From positions 1 through 25,540 of the forward strand of contig DLZQ01000026.1 of NCBI GenBank assembly GCA_003447295.1: DNA of 25,540 bases. Reading direction: 5' to 3'. The stretch comes from Lachnospiraceae bacterium (GTDB taxonomy: Bacteria > Bacillota > Clostridia > Lachnospirales > Lachnospiraceae). Position 1 is the stretch's first letter, and every line of letters begins with the position of its first letter. The notes below the pieces were generated by a model. It was given only the letters and a program-made list of their open reading frames with translations, ran no database searches and was not told the DNA's origin. The translations under genes and the position numbers were made by a program. Below, in pieces: positions 15,549 to 23,195 of the stretch.

Positions 15549-15618
15549 AAAACAGGAACAGTGCCTTGTGAGCAAGCTCTCGGTCACAGTTCCTGTTTTG
15601 TCTTTGCATGGCTCGTAG
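15549..15618 (-). terminator. Rho-independent terminator of acpP, conserved-flank family
   Basis: A 15-bp stem with one mismatch (15549-15563 with 15585-15599) carries the tip decamer GAGCAAGCTC (15570-15579). On the minus strand it follows the acpP stop codon after the flank CTACGAGCCATGCA (15618-15605) and ends in a U run. Flank and tip match the hom terminator at 123-199; the stem arms do not. Confidence 0.87.
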
Positions 15619-15623
15619 CTTTA

Positions 15624-15854
15624 CTAGTTCTCTGCGTTCTTGATCATCTCCACAGCGTCTTCTACTGTAGTAACCTGCTCTGCAGTCTCAGCAGGGATCT
15701 CGATATCGAACTCTTCCTCAATGCCCATGATGATCTGGTATACATCGAGGGAATCAGCACCCAGGTCATCCTGGAATGTGGTCTCCATGGTGATCTCATC
15801 GGGATCTACGTTTAATACCTCAGCAATGATTTTCTTTAACTTTTCAAATTCCAT
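15624..15854 (-). CDS. acpP: Acyl carrier protein
   Basis: Carries growing acyl chains on a phosphopantetheine arm in fatty acid synthesis. It is a 76-residue acidic protein with the prosthetic-group motif LGADSLD; Ser35 is the attachment site. The helix after it reads [16 protein letters not shown], normal for the family apart from YQIIMG in place of the more usual VELVMA. The true start is the ATG at 15854, five to six bases after AAGGAA; the open frame extends upstream to 15968 into the end of plsX and encodes non-ACP sequence. It lies 34 bases after plsX and is followed by a strong terminator. Confidence 0.96.
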   Translation of the reverse strand: MEFEKLKKIIAEVLNVDPDEITMETTFQDDLGADSLDVYQIIMGIEEEFDIEIPAETAEQVTTVEDAVEMIKNAEN

Positions 15855-15888
15855 AACAGTTCCTTCTTTCTCAAAATATTTCTCTTGA

Positions 15889-16917
15889 TTAATTATTCTC
15901 TGCAGCCTTATCTTCCAGGCTGATCTGTTCTTTGATCTTCTCGTTGATCTTCTCTTCCTTAAAAGCAATACACTGTAGAATAGAATTCTTCACTTCCACT
16001 GCCTTGCTGCTTCCGTGAGTCTTCACTACCAGACCGTTCAGTCCGAGTAACGGAGCACCACCATACTGGGAAGTATCAAAACTTTTCAAAGTAGTCTTGA
16101 GTGCCGGCTTCACGAGCAGTGCACCCATTTTACTGCGAAGCGTGGACATCATCCCCTGTTTCACCTGATGCAGAAGTGCGGAGCTTACGCCTTCATACAT
16201 CTTCAAGATCACATTGCCCACAAACGCTTCACAGACAATGACATCTGCCGCACCTGCCGGAATATCTCTTGCTTCCACACTGCCGATGAAATTGATCTCC
16301 GGACAATTCTTAAGAAGCGGAAATGTTTCTTTTACCAGAGCGTTGCCCTTCTCCTCCTCGGCGCCGATATTCACAATGCCGACTCGCGGGTTCTTTACTC
16401 CCATAACGCTTTCCATATAGACACTGCCCATTTTGGCAAACTGGACTAACATGGAAGGTCTCGCATCTACGTTGGCTCCACAGTCTAACAGAAGGCTTAC
16501 GCCCTTCTCCGTAGGGATCAGGGGAGCTAAAGGAGGTCTCTCCACACCGCGGATACGACCTACGATCACCTGGCCGCCTACCAGTACCGCACCGGTACTT
16601 CCCGCAGATACAAATGCATCGCATTCGCCGTTCTTCACCATATACATGGCTTTGACAATGGAGGAATCCTTCTTCCGACGGATCGCCATGACCGGAGGTT
16701 CTGCCGTCTCAATGACTTCTTCAGCATGTACAACTTCCAGCTGCTCTGCATCATAGGTATATGCCTTTAATTCCTCACGGATCACAGGCTCCTTACCTAC
16801 CAGGAATACTTTGACACGTTTGTCCGCATTGACAGCTTCTACTGCGCCCTTTACGATCTCAGTGGGAGCATTATCTCCTCCCATCGCATCTACAGCAACA
16901 TTTACATATTCTGCCAT
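15889..16917 (-). CDS. plsX: Phosphate acyltransferase PlsX
   Basis: Makes acyl-phosphate from acyl-ACP and phosphate, the first step of the PlsX/PlsY route to phospholipids; a peripheral membrane protein. The 342-residue protein has [20 protein letters not shown] at its start and [45 protein letters not shown] and [20 protein letters not shown] further on, all characteristic of the family. The ATG at 16917 follows AAGGAA at seven bases. It is paired with acpP, its substrate carrier, and has its own promoter after the rpmF terminator. A hairpin in the leader (16956-16994) may be regulatory. Confidence 0.96.
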   Translation of the reverse strand: MAEYVNVAVDAMGGDNAPTEIVKGAVEAVNADKRVKVFLVGKEPVIREELKAYTYDAEQLEVVHAEEVIETAEPPVMAIRRKKDSSIVKAMYMVKNGECDAFVSAGSTGAVLVGGQVIVGRIRGVERPPLAPLIPTEKGVSLLLDCGANVDARPSMLVQFAKMGSVYMESVMGVKNPRVGIVNIGAEEEKGNALVKETFPLLKNCPEINFIGSVEARDIPAGAADVIVCEAFVGNVILKMYEGVSSALLHQVKQGMMSTLRSKMGALLVKPALKTTLKSFDTSQYGGAPLLGLNGLVVKTHGSSKAVEVKNSILQCIAFKEEKINEKIKEQISLEDKAAENN

Positions 16918-16955
16918 TTCGTCGTTCCTTTACCTGTTTGTGTTTATCCGCTCAT

Positions 16956-16994
16956 CATCAAACCGCTCCGTGGATCACACCAAACAGTTTGATG
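16956..16994 (-). repeat. Inverted repeat in the plsX leader
   Basis: CATCAAAC (16956-16963) and GTTTGATG (16987-16994) are perfect 8-bp arms with a small GTG/CAC stem inside. It lies at the very 5' end of the predicted plsX transcript. No FapR-type operator was recognised. Confidence 0.5.
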
Positions 16995-17011
16995 GTGGCA
17001 GATTCATTCTT

Positions 17012-17040
17012 ACTATACTAAAGGCGTATATAAAAAGCAA
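17012..17040 (-). promoter_or_regulatory. Promoter of plsX-acpP
   Basis: TTGCTT (17040-17035), 17-base spacer and TATAGT (17017-17012) on the minus strand, directly after the rpmF terminator. Confidence 0.55.
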
Positions 17041-17059
17041 GTGATTTTTTTGTGAAAGC

Positions 17060-17090
17060 AAAAGGAGATTCCATCCGGAATCTCCTCTTT
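17060..17090 (-). terminator. Rho-independent terminator of rpmF
   Basis: GGAGATTCC (17064-17072) and GGAATCTCC (17077-17085) pair around a 4-base loop. On the minus strand TTTTGCTTT follows. It separates DUF177-rpmF from plsX-acpP. Confidence 0.9.
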
Positions 17091-17125
17091 TCTTTTCACT
17101 TAATTTCGCTTCATTGATTTATCAA

Positions 17126-17305
17126 TTAATCAACGCTTACGACCTGCTTCTTATTGTAAGAACCACAAGCCTTGCAAACTCTGTGAGGCATCATCAGTGC
17201 ACCACATTTGCTGCACTTTACCAATGTAGGAGCGCTCATTTTCCAGTTTGCTCTTCTCTTATCTCTTCTACCTTTGGAAGATTTATTCTTAGGACAAATA
17301 GACAT
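17126..17305 (-). CDS. rpmF: Ribosomal protein bL32
   Basis: A 59-residue basic protein of the large ribosomal subunit. My translation begins MSICPKNKSSKGRRDKRRAN and continues WKMSAPTLVKCSKCGALMMP, then HRVCKACGSYNKKQVVSVD. Four cysteines (31, 34, 44, 47) form a zinc ribbon, so this is the zinc-dependent form. GGAGG lies seven bases before the ATG and is embedded in the end of the DUF177 gene, which stops two bases before this start, so the two genes are translationally coupled. The DUF177-rpmF pairing is widely conserved in bacteria. Confidence 0.97.
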   Translation of the reverse strand: MSICPKNKSSKGRRDKRRANWKMSAPTLVKCSKCGALMMPHRVCKACGSYNKKQVVSVD

Positions 17306-17307
17306 CG

Positions 17308-17832
17308 TTACACCTCCTTATTCGCGTTGAAGATATCTTGGATTGCTGCCATACGAGGATCCGGTACGAAAGTATCGCAACCACATTCCTTCAGATTCCT
17401 GTTCTGACCACATACAGGGCAGATACCCTTGCAGTCTTCCTTACACAGGATCTTTGCCGGCCAATTCACCAGAATTTCATCGTACACAAAAGCCTCTACA
17501 TCCAGCTGCCATCCATCCATAAAGCTCTGCTCGGTATCTTCTTCCTCACTTACTTCCGCTTCCGGAGAATAAACGATTCTGTCAAACTTAAGCTTCATTG
17601 CTGTAGGTACTTCAGTAAGGCACCTGTCACATTTCGTGTCAAAGGTAAGCTCTGCAGTGCCGGTTACTTTTGCCTTGTTCACACCGATGTTGGTAAAAGT
17701 AAGATGAATGGGTGTCTTCTCCGTAATAGAGAAATCTCCCTGGCGGCTCTTAAAGCTTGTCATCTCAAGCGGAATGGCAACAGTCTCTACCTTGCCTTCG
17801 GATGTTAATACATCAGATAAACTTACTAACAT
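17308..17832 (-). CDS. DUF177 (YceD-like) protein
   Basis: A 174-residue soluble protein of the YceD/DUF177 family, which neighbours rpmF in most bacteria and is linked to 23S rRNA or ribosome homeostasis in E. coli and plants. It shows the family core CDRCLTEVPTAMKLKFDR, an acidic linker (EAEVSEEEDTEQ), DVEAFVYDEILVNWPAKILC and a C-terminal cysteine cluster (CKEDCKGICPVCG and LKECGC), probably zinc-binding. The ATG at 17832 follows AGGAG at five bases. It has a consensus promoter (17904-17932), and the leader contains a short CGTAG/CTACG hairpin. Confidence 0.92.
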   Translation of the reverse strand: MLVSLSDVLTSEGKVETVAIPLEMTSFKSRQGDFSITEKTPIHLTFTNIGVNKAKVTGTAELTFDTKCDRCLTEVPTAMKLKFDRIVYSPEAEVSEEEDTEQSFMDGWQLDVEAFVYDEILVNWPAKILCKEDCKGICPVCGQNRNLKECGCDTFVPDPRMAAIQDIFNANKEV

Positions 17833-17903
17833 AGCGACTCCTATGCAATATGTTGCGTAGAAAACACAAGTCTCCTACGATGTGTTGATTCACACACTGA
17901 CTT

Positions 17904-17932
17904 ATTATACATAGGGTGCGTGTGTTTGTCAA
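17904..17932 (-). promoter_or_regulatory. Strong promoter of DUF177-rpmF
   Basis: TTGACA (17932-17927), exactly 17 bases and TATAAT (17909-17904) on the minus strand: both hexamers are full consensus, as expected for a ribosomal protein operon. Confidence 0.93.
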
Positions 17933-17933
17933 C

Positions 17934-17963
17934 AAAATTTTGTAGGATTTTCATACAATTTTT
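17934..17963 (-). terminator. Possible terminator after the lipoprotein gene
   Basis: AAAATTGTA and TACAAAATTTT can pair with a two-base bulge on the minus strand and end in TTTTG. The stem is AT-rich and directly abuts the next promoter, so the call is weak. Confidence 0.35.
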
Positions 17964-17978
17964 GCATTATTTGTCTGC

Positions 17979-18998
17979 CTACTTTTCCAGCCCATAACTA
18001 CTGATCGTCCATCCCATCTCATCATATCCAAATGTCATAAACAGATAAGATAATGAGTCCTCCTGTACCGGCCGGAACTCTACTTCCACCGTGCAGTCAC
18101 CCTTGCTGTCCGTATCCACCCCGGAAAGTCCCTTGATGCCCATGATCTCAACTTCGCCTGTATATTCCTCCTGAAAATATGTATTTGTGAAATCCTTTGC
18201 GATCCGGTACACAGCCATTCTGTCTGCTGTTCTCTCCACTTCATCCAGTATTTTCAGTTCGTCATCACCGCTCATAAGGCCGTATCTCAGATTTAAGAAA
18301 TAATATATTTCTATGTCATCAGGCCGTTTTCCCTCTTCCGACCATTTCACATACTGCTCCGCCTGTTCATCGGAAACATCTTCCTGATTGGTAAATACGA
18401 TCATGATGAGTGCCATGTCCGGTTCTATATCTTTCTTTTCGATAATATTCAGGGAACGAAAATACATTTCCGTATAGTCTTCCTCTGCAGTCCCGGCATC
18501 CACATCGCCCCTAAGCATATAATAGGTACTTCCGTCGAATTCAACATAAGAAAGGCTCCATTTTTCATTAAAGAGTTCATTTGCCATCAATAATTGCGCC
18601 GGGTTCCCCTGTGTGGACTGCTCATAGAATTCCGTCAGCAGTTCTGCCCCGCTGCACTCCTCGAATTGATCACTTAACACATACACCGGATAGGCTTTCA
18701 GTTCTTCTATATTTAACGGAAGTTCAGACAGTTCCTGTAAGATCACCTGCGGATCTCTATTCCCCTTCAAATTTTCCAGGATGGTATCTGTCTGCACAAA
18801 CGCTTCCGCTTCCTGCGTTGTCTCCTGCGTCTGTTCGGCTGCTTGTTCAATGGTAGTGGTACTTACCGTTTCATTTTCCTGCACAGTGCTTTTCCTCTCA
18901 GCTTCCTGCGTTTCTCCGCCGCAGGCTGTAAGAAATATACATACTAAAATCACTCCGGTCAGACTTTTCATCTGCCAATATTTTTTGCTTGTCTTCAT
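17979..18998 (-). CDS. Secreted lipoprotein of unknown function
   Basis: A 339-residue protein. The start at 18998 (after GGGGGA) gives a clean lipoprotein signal: basic MKTSKKYWQMK, hydrophobic SLTGVILVCIF, lipobox LTAC. A low-complexity linker rich in Glu, Thr and Gln follows (about 22-65), then a globular domain without cysteines. I do not recognise the domain; acidic loops and YYMLRGDVDAGTAEEDYTEM stand out. It is probably anchored to the outer face of the membrane. It has its own weak promoter and lies between the AT-rich ABC cluster and DUF177. Any link to the cluster is only positional. Confidence 0.85.
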   Translation of the reverse strand: MKTSKKYWQMKSLTGVILVCIFLTACGGETQEAERKSTVQENETVSTTTIEQAAEQTQETTQEAEAFVQTDTILENLKGNRDPQVILQELSELPLNIEELKAYPVYVLSDQFEECSGAELLTEFYEQSTQGNPAQLLMANELFNEKWSLSYVEFDGSTYYMLRGDVDAGTAEEDYTEMYFRSLNIIEKKDIEPDMALIMIVFTNQEDVSDEQAEQYVKWSEEGKRPDDIEIYYFLNLRYGLMSGDDELKILDEVERTADRMAVYRIAKDFTNTYFQEEYTGEVEIMGIKGLSGVDTDSKGDCTVEVEFRPVQEDSLSYLFMTFGYDEMGWTISSYGLEK

Positions 18999-19022
18999 AT
19001 TAAAATCCCCCAACCTGTAATT

Positions 19023-19051
19023 ATCATACTGCTGCATCAAATTTCCATGAA
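19023..19051 (-). promoter_or_regulatory. Possible promoter of the lipoprotein gene
   Basis: TTCATG (19051-19046), 17-base spacer and TATGAT (19028-19023) on the minus strand, giving a leader of about 17 bases that contains the GGGGGA ribosome site. The -35 match is weak. Confidence 0.4.
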
Positions 19052-19071
19052 CAAATGCACATGGGAATCAA

Positions 19072-19356
19072 TTAAAATTTTCTTATTTCTTTTGCCAGAC
19101 TAAACGGAATGATTTCTCCCGGTCTTGTCTCAGTATATGCCTTTTCCTTATGCATATACTCTACAATATCTTTTGCTCTGTAAGCGCTAAACTTCGTAAT
19201 CACCTTGTCAAGAATGCTCTTTTCTCTGTCAGTCAATACGGAATAGTCCGTATTGGCAGTCGGATAGATATGAAGCATGGTATCACAGCTATAGCTCATT
19301 TCTTCCTGAATATTCAGTTTCTCCAGATTCATCAAACTATAGCTTTCACTTTTCAT
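19072..19356 (-). pseudogene. C-terminal part of a Panacea (SocA-like) domain, probable remnant
   Basis: 94 residues. The segment ILDKVITKFSAYRAKDIVEY followed by MHKEKAYTETRPGEIIPFSL resembles the C-terminal third of Panacea (formerly DUF4065) antitoxin proteins, in which a helix pair precedes a conserved Met-His-x-Glu. The N-terminal two thirds of such a domain are absent. The frame opens at an ATG that overlaps the end of the preceding gene by 11 bases and has no convincing ribosome binding site. I read it as a truncated relic; a short functional protein is possible. Confidence 0.45.
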
Positions 19357-20011
19357 TATATTTTTCTATCATTTCTTTTTTTAGGCCAACTAACGCATCC
19401 ATTCCTTTCTGGGTTGTAGCAAAAAATTCATTTTCACAAACTTGATTATATTTTACATATGTGGATTCACCACTTGTTTCACAAATATTATTTTCATGCT
19501 CTTGATATGAAAATATTGGTGTGAATGCATTTTCCACATACACCTGATATACAGGAATCTTCTCTCCAAGACCATCTACCTGATTTTCGATAAAAACTAA
19601 ATATTCCCCTCCCACTTCCATTATATTAACAAATCCTCTTTCGATGGAATATGGCTCTGAATATAAACTAAGTGACCAACGGCTGCAAGTAAGATATATA
19701 TCTTGTCCCACCGCAGGCTCTGTTCCCTTATAAACATCTTCCACTTTGACCAGCTGCCTGCTTGTTCCTCCGATATGCTCCACATCTCCCAGTACAGATA
19801 CCCGTATAATAACTGGGACCTGCGGTAAATTTACCGATAAATTCTCTGTCTCTTCAAGACATATATTTTCTGGAAGCTGTGCTACGTAAAGCTCATCTAA
19901 ATATGACTTATCTTCTGCTATATTAGTATACGTTCTTTTTTCAAATATACCAAATACAGTGATAACTATAACAATTAATAAGATAAAGCATGAACCCCAT
20001 TTGCATTTCAC
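19346..20011 (-). CDS. Membrane-anchored extracytoplasmic protein of the ABC cluster
   Basis: A 221-residue protein with an N-terminal hydrophobic segment (CFILLIVIVITVFGIF) and no lipobox, so it is probably an anchored or secreted protein. The body has beta-rich patterns such as VEDVYKGTEPAVGQDIYL and VNIMEVGGEYLVFIENQV, the 'x-V-y-K-G ... Y-L-V-F' style seen in some uncharacterised Gram-positive surface proteins; I cannot name a family. Its start overlaps the ATPase stop codon by four bases, so it belongs to the transporter operon and may be a ligand-binding or accessory partner. Confidence 0.72.
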   Translation of the reverse strand: MKCKWGSCFILLIVIVITVFGIFEKRTYTNIAEDKSYLDELYVAQLPENICLEETENLSVNLPQVPVIIRVSVLGDVEHIGGTSRQLVKVEDVYKGTEPAVGQDIYLTCSRWSLSLYSEPYSIERGFVNIMEVGGEYLVFIENQVDGLGEKIPVYQVYVENAFTPIFSYQEHENNICETSGESTYVKYNQVCENEFFATTQKGMDALVGLKKEMIEKYNEK

Positions 20012-20652
20012 AGTTCTGTCCCCTTTCTTTCAATGCGGCCATCTGCAATTTTATATACCTGGTCTGCCAATATCTTCATATCATCCTGATTATGACTGGC
20101 TAAAAGAATTAAGGCTCCCCTTTCTTTTTCCTGTTCAATTAATTGTCTGATTTCCTTTACTCCTGCTTCATCCAGTCCATTTGTAGGCTCATCCAGCATG
20201 ATAACATCTGGCTTCTCCATGATGGCCTGTGCAATCACCAGTCTCTGCTTCATTCCCATTGAGTATTTACCAAATACCCTTTTGTCAGCCGGGTCAAGTC
20301 CAACCCGTTGTATTGCTTCTTCTACTTCCCGCTTGCCAATCACTCCCTTTAACTGCGCAAGATATAATAGGTTTTCCACTCCTGTCTTATTAGGATACAA
20401 GCCGGCATGCTCCAAAACAATCCCTTGACTTGGTAAAACAGCAAAGTCTTTGTGCAGTTCTTTATCATTCCAATAAATATTACCTGAATCAATCTTCATC
20501 AGACCCGATAATGCCCGAAACAACATGGTTTTTCCAGATCCATTTCTACCCCAAAATCCATATATATTTCCTGTTTCCATTTCCAGACTGATGCCATTGA
20601 GTATTGTCTTACCCTTTATTTTTTTATGAATATTGTTTGCAATTAATTTCAT
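20008..20652 (-). CDS. ABC transporter ATP-binding protein
   Basis: A 214-residue cytosolic ATPase. It has Walker A GRNGSGKT, signature YSMGMKQRLVIAQA, Walker B VIMLDEPTNGLD and H-loop ASHN. The signature is the SMGMKQRL form typical of ABC-2 / antibiotic-export type ATPases rather than importers. It starts at 20652, ten bases after GGAG, right after the permease stop, and overlaps the next gene by four bases. It presumably powers the two permeases encoded just upstream. Confidence 0.93.
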   Translation of the reverse strand: MKLIANNIHKKIKGKTILNGISLEMETGNIYGFWGRNGSGKTMLFRALSGLMKIDSGNIYWNDKELHKDFAVLPSQGIVLEHAGLYPNKTGVENLLYLAQLKGVIGKREVEEAIQRVGLDPADKRVFGKYSMGMKQRLVIAQAIMEKPDVIMLDEPTNGLDEAGVKEIRQLIEQEKERGALILLASHNQDDMKILADQVYKIADGRIERKGTEL

Positions 20653-20653
20653 A

Positions 20654-21478
20654 TCAAATTGTCTCCATTTCCATGTCCTCTGCCAGTAAATCCTTCTTCT
20701 GTATCAATAGTCCTCCCATCAATACAGTAACTATACAGAATAGAGCCGGAATCCATATCGAAGTAACTAAATTCAAAGAATATCGGCTGTTGGCTAACTC
20801 AACTTCTAACAATGTGCTGCGATGCCATCCTAAAACGGTATGTGCTACTGGATTCAACCACAAAAAAACATCTATGATGTCTTGTTTGATTTGCATTTTC
20901 GTCAATATATTTATGATACTGAGTGCTGCGGTACAAGTCATTTGCGCAACCATAACCAATGTGAATGCAGCACTGCTTCCAATATTGATCGCAAGTAAAT
21001 TAACTAACAGCACCAGAGTAAAATTCCATAACATAAAAATCAGAGCATGGCATCCCAATAAAATAAATCCACCTACGCTAAAAATCACCTGATATCGCAA
21101 TACAGAAGCAATAGCGGTTGTGCTTAGAAATACCAGTTCAAATATGCATATTAAATTAATTAACTGTAACATTTCCTTTCCATACCATTTCATTCGATTC
21201 GGGCACCGACTAAACACATAGATACTGGCTGTGCAGAAATGACCATACAGCTTATTCCCAAAAACCAATATCATAATATAGTTTGGCATCATACGAAGCA
21301 TAAATCCAATTAACTCCACTAAATTGCAACTCATGCTGAGTTCACCTCTGGATCCACTTAATTGTAATACCAGTTCTGATAGCGTTATTACTCCGTCAAA
21401 CGGTCTGATAAAACCAAGCGATATGCAAATTCCGGAAAGTATTCCAATTAAAATTACTACTCTTTTTTCATGATGCAT
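20654..21478 (-). CDS. ABC-2-like permease subunit
   Basis: A 274-residue membrane protein with about six hydrophobic helices, for example VVILIGILSGICISLGFI, FSVGGFILLGCHALIFMLW and IWIPALFCIVTVLMGGLLI. I recognise no named family beyond a general ABC-2 export permease look. The first ATG (21505) lies inside the upstream gene; the ATG at 21478 follows the upstream TAA by one base with AAGGA about ten bases before it, so I use that. It is paired with 21480-22322. Confidence 0.75.
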   Translation of the reverse strand: MHHEKRVVILIGILSGICISLGFIRPFDGVITLSELVLQLSGSRGELSMSCNLVELIGFMLRMMPNYIMILVFGNKLYGHFCTASIYVFSRCPNRMKWYGKEMLQLINLICIFELVFLSTTAIASVLRYQVIFSVGGFILLGCHALIFMLWNFTLVLLVNLLAINIGSSAAFTLVMVAQMTCTAALSIINILTKMQIKQDIIDVFLWLNPVAHTVLGWHRSTLLEVELANSRYSLNLVTSIWIPALFCIVTVLMGGLLIQKKDLLAEDMEMETI

Positions 21479-21479
21479 A

Positions 21480-22322
21480 TTACCATTTATCCTTATTCCT
21501 TCCATAAAGGTAAAAACCGAATATTGTTATTATTATAATTCCTACCCCCATCAGTGGAACGATAATATTTTTAGGGGTATCATCAAAAAGAAGCAAATAC
21601 TTATACCAGCTTAATGAACTCTTATTTCTATCCAGAATATTAAGATATGTAGTCGCATTCAATAGAACAAAAGTCGGTAAGATCAGCAACGTGCGATATT
21701 TAACCGTCAAAACAAATGAGATTGCTACGGGAAGCGTACCAAGGATTCCTGATACGACACCAAAAAATAGTGTTATAAGAATTGCATACAAACCAGGGGA
21801 TGCTATATAGATTGCGCTGCCTATGTAATTATGAACCATTGTGGCATAATCTGTATTGTAAATGCTTAAATTTGAGAAATCTCTTATTGCATTCATGGGA
21901 AAAGATAGCATATTCATTAGTATTTCCAGCATAAATGGAACCGTAAAGACTATTGTTGTTGTAAAAAAAGATGCCCACAATTTACTTTGTAAATAACGAT
22001 TTTTCCCTAAACGATAAATCATGTATACTTCTTCTTTTGTCTGCTGTTCTTTGGTATAAGAAAAACCAGCAGGTACAGCAACCAGAATAGGGTAAATCAT
22101 CACAATTAATAATTGAATGTTTGCACTAAAATATACTTTATTCAGGCTGAGCGCTAATAACTTCATTGGCTGATACATTTGTGAAACATCTGTACCTCTA
22201 AATGTGAGAACATTCGTTATATAATTTCCTAGCACTACCGCTAGAAGTAATATAAATGTCAGACTTGCTTCTTTTTGTTTTAATAAAAAAATGGTTTGGT
22301 TCTTAATAGCTTTTATTAACAT
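21480..22322 (-). CDS. ABC-2-like permease subunit
   Basis: A 280-residue membrane protein with about six hydrophobic helices (FILLLAVVLGNYITNVLTF, LLIVMIYPILVAVPAGFSYT, and others). The stretch VPAGFSYTKEQQTKEEVYMI followed by YRLGKNRYLQSKLWASFF resembles ABC-2 permeases, in which a cytosolic loop precedes the next helix. I chose the ATG at 22322, after AGGGAA, because the longer frame (to 22382) overlaps the regulator tail. It is the first transporter gene of the operon. Confidence 0.75.
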   Translation of the reverse strand: MLIKAIKNQTIFLLKQKEASLTFILLLAVVLGNYITNVLTFRGTDVSQMYQPMKLLALSLNKVYFSANIQLLIVMIYPILVAVPAGFSYTKEQQTKEEVYMIYRLGKNRYLQSKLWASFFTTTIVFTVPFMLEILMNMLSFPMNAIRDFSNLSIYNTDYATMVHNYIGSAIYIASPGLYAILITLFFGVVSGILGTLPVAISFVLTVKYRTLLILPTFVLLNATTYLNILDRNKSSLSWYKYLLLFDDTPKNIIVPLMGVGIIIITIFGFYLYGRNKDKW

Positions 22323-22341
22323 ACAATTTCCCTCATATAAC

Positions 22342-22500
22342 TTATCTTCCATCGTAAGAAACAGTTGCATATGCGGCTGCACTTGTATCGGTTGAATTAG
22401 ATTCTTTTAATAAGATTACATCGCTTTCTGAAATGGGGCGTACTGCATGATTTCTTGCATAAACCGTTGTCGTATCCTCACCGTTCATTCTCCACTCAGA
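22342..22500 (-). pseudogene. Out-of-frame C-terminal tail of the membrane regulator
   Basis: In a frame different from 22485-23156, this stretch encodes WRMNGEDTTTVYARNHAVRP and then ISESDVILLKESNST, ending at a stop 19 bases before the permease start. It has no ribosome site of its own, and its sequence looks like sensible protein. I read it as the original end of the regulator, separated by a frameshift near 22490-22497. Confidence 0.5.
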
Positions 22501-23156
22501 AATACATATCCTCCTACATCTGTTTCCTTCCATGCTGTAGCATCTTTCTTACTGTCATAATAAGCTGTCTTTACAATATTGGTACCTATTACTTCTTGAT
22601 CCAATGTATTTCTCACCTCATCTAAATGCACATTAATACTATCATTCGTCATTTCACCATTTACTACATACGCAATTTCATATACCCTTCCCCATAACGG
22701 ATCATCAATATACCTTGTTCCTATCTGCTGAAAAACAGGTTTTCTATGTCCTACCATATATATCAGAAACATTCCTGCAACTATCGCCAATATTCCAATC
22801 AAAAAGGACATTCTTACAATTCGTCCATAGTTTTTCTTTTGGGGTTCAGGTTCTGATTCCTCATTTTCCCCTGTGTTATCCGTATTCTCCTTATCTCCCT
22901 CCTCCACATTCCTTTTTTGAAATTCAGGATTGTCCAGCTTCTCCAATGTCTTTTCCGGATTATGTAATTCGTCACACGATACCTGAAGTATATCTGCTAT
23001 ACTACTAAGCATCATCATATCCGGAAGGTTCTTTCCATTCTCCCATTTGCTTACCGCAGACGTAGAAACCGATAACCTCTCTGCCAGTTCCTTCTGACTT
23101 AATCCATTCTTCTTCCTTAAAATTACCAGTAGTTTACCAAATGCTTCCTTTTGCAT
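22485..23156 (-). CDS. XRE-family regulator with a membrane anchor and extracytoplasmic domain
   Basis: The protein as read is 223 residues. An N-terminal helix-turn-helix (LSQKELAERLSVSTSAVSKW, about 19-38) is followed by a Glu-rich linker (EEGDKENTDNTGENEESEPE), one transmembrane helix (MSFLIGILAIVAGMFLIYMV, about 114-133) and an outer domain (IAYVVNGEMTNDSINVHLDE onward). Such one-component transmembrane regulators sense an outside signal and control the adjacent gene cluster. The ATG at 23156 follows AGGGG at seven bases. A promoter (23192-23220) and an operator-like inverted repeat (23170-23195) precede it. The C-terminus appears cut by a frameshift (see 22342-22500). Confidence 0.78.
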   Translation of the reverse strand: MQKEAFGKLLVILRKKNGLSQKELAERLSVSTSAVSKWENGKNLPDMMMLSSIADILQVSCDELHNPEKTLEKLDNPEFQKRNVEEGDKENTDNTGENEESEPEPQKKNYGRIVRMSFLIGILAIVAGMFLIYMVGHRKPVFQQIGTRYIDDPLWGRVYEIAYVVNGEMTNDSINVHLDEVRNTLDQEVIGTNIVKTAYYDSKKDATAWKETDVGGYVFLSGE

Positions 23157-23169
23157 AACTTTACCCCTT

Positions 23170-23195
23170 TAATTGTACTAGCAATGATACAATTA
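23170..23195. promoter_or_regulatory. Operator-like inverted repeat of the XRE regulator
   Basis: Perfect 8-bp arms TAATTGTA (23170-23177) and TACAATTA (23188-23195), 10-base spacer. It overlaps the -10 hexamer, so binding would block transcription; autoregulation is inferred. Confidence 0.6.

Noticed and set aside
15855..15968. N-terminal extension of the acyl carrier protein
   Set aside because: The basic extension overlaps plsX, is not ACP-like, and a good ribosome site marks the ATG at 15854.
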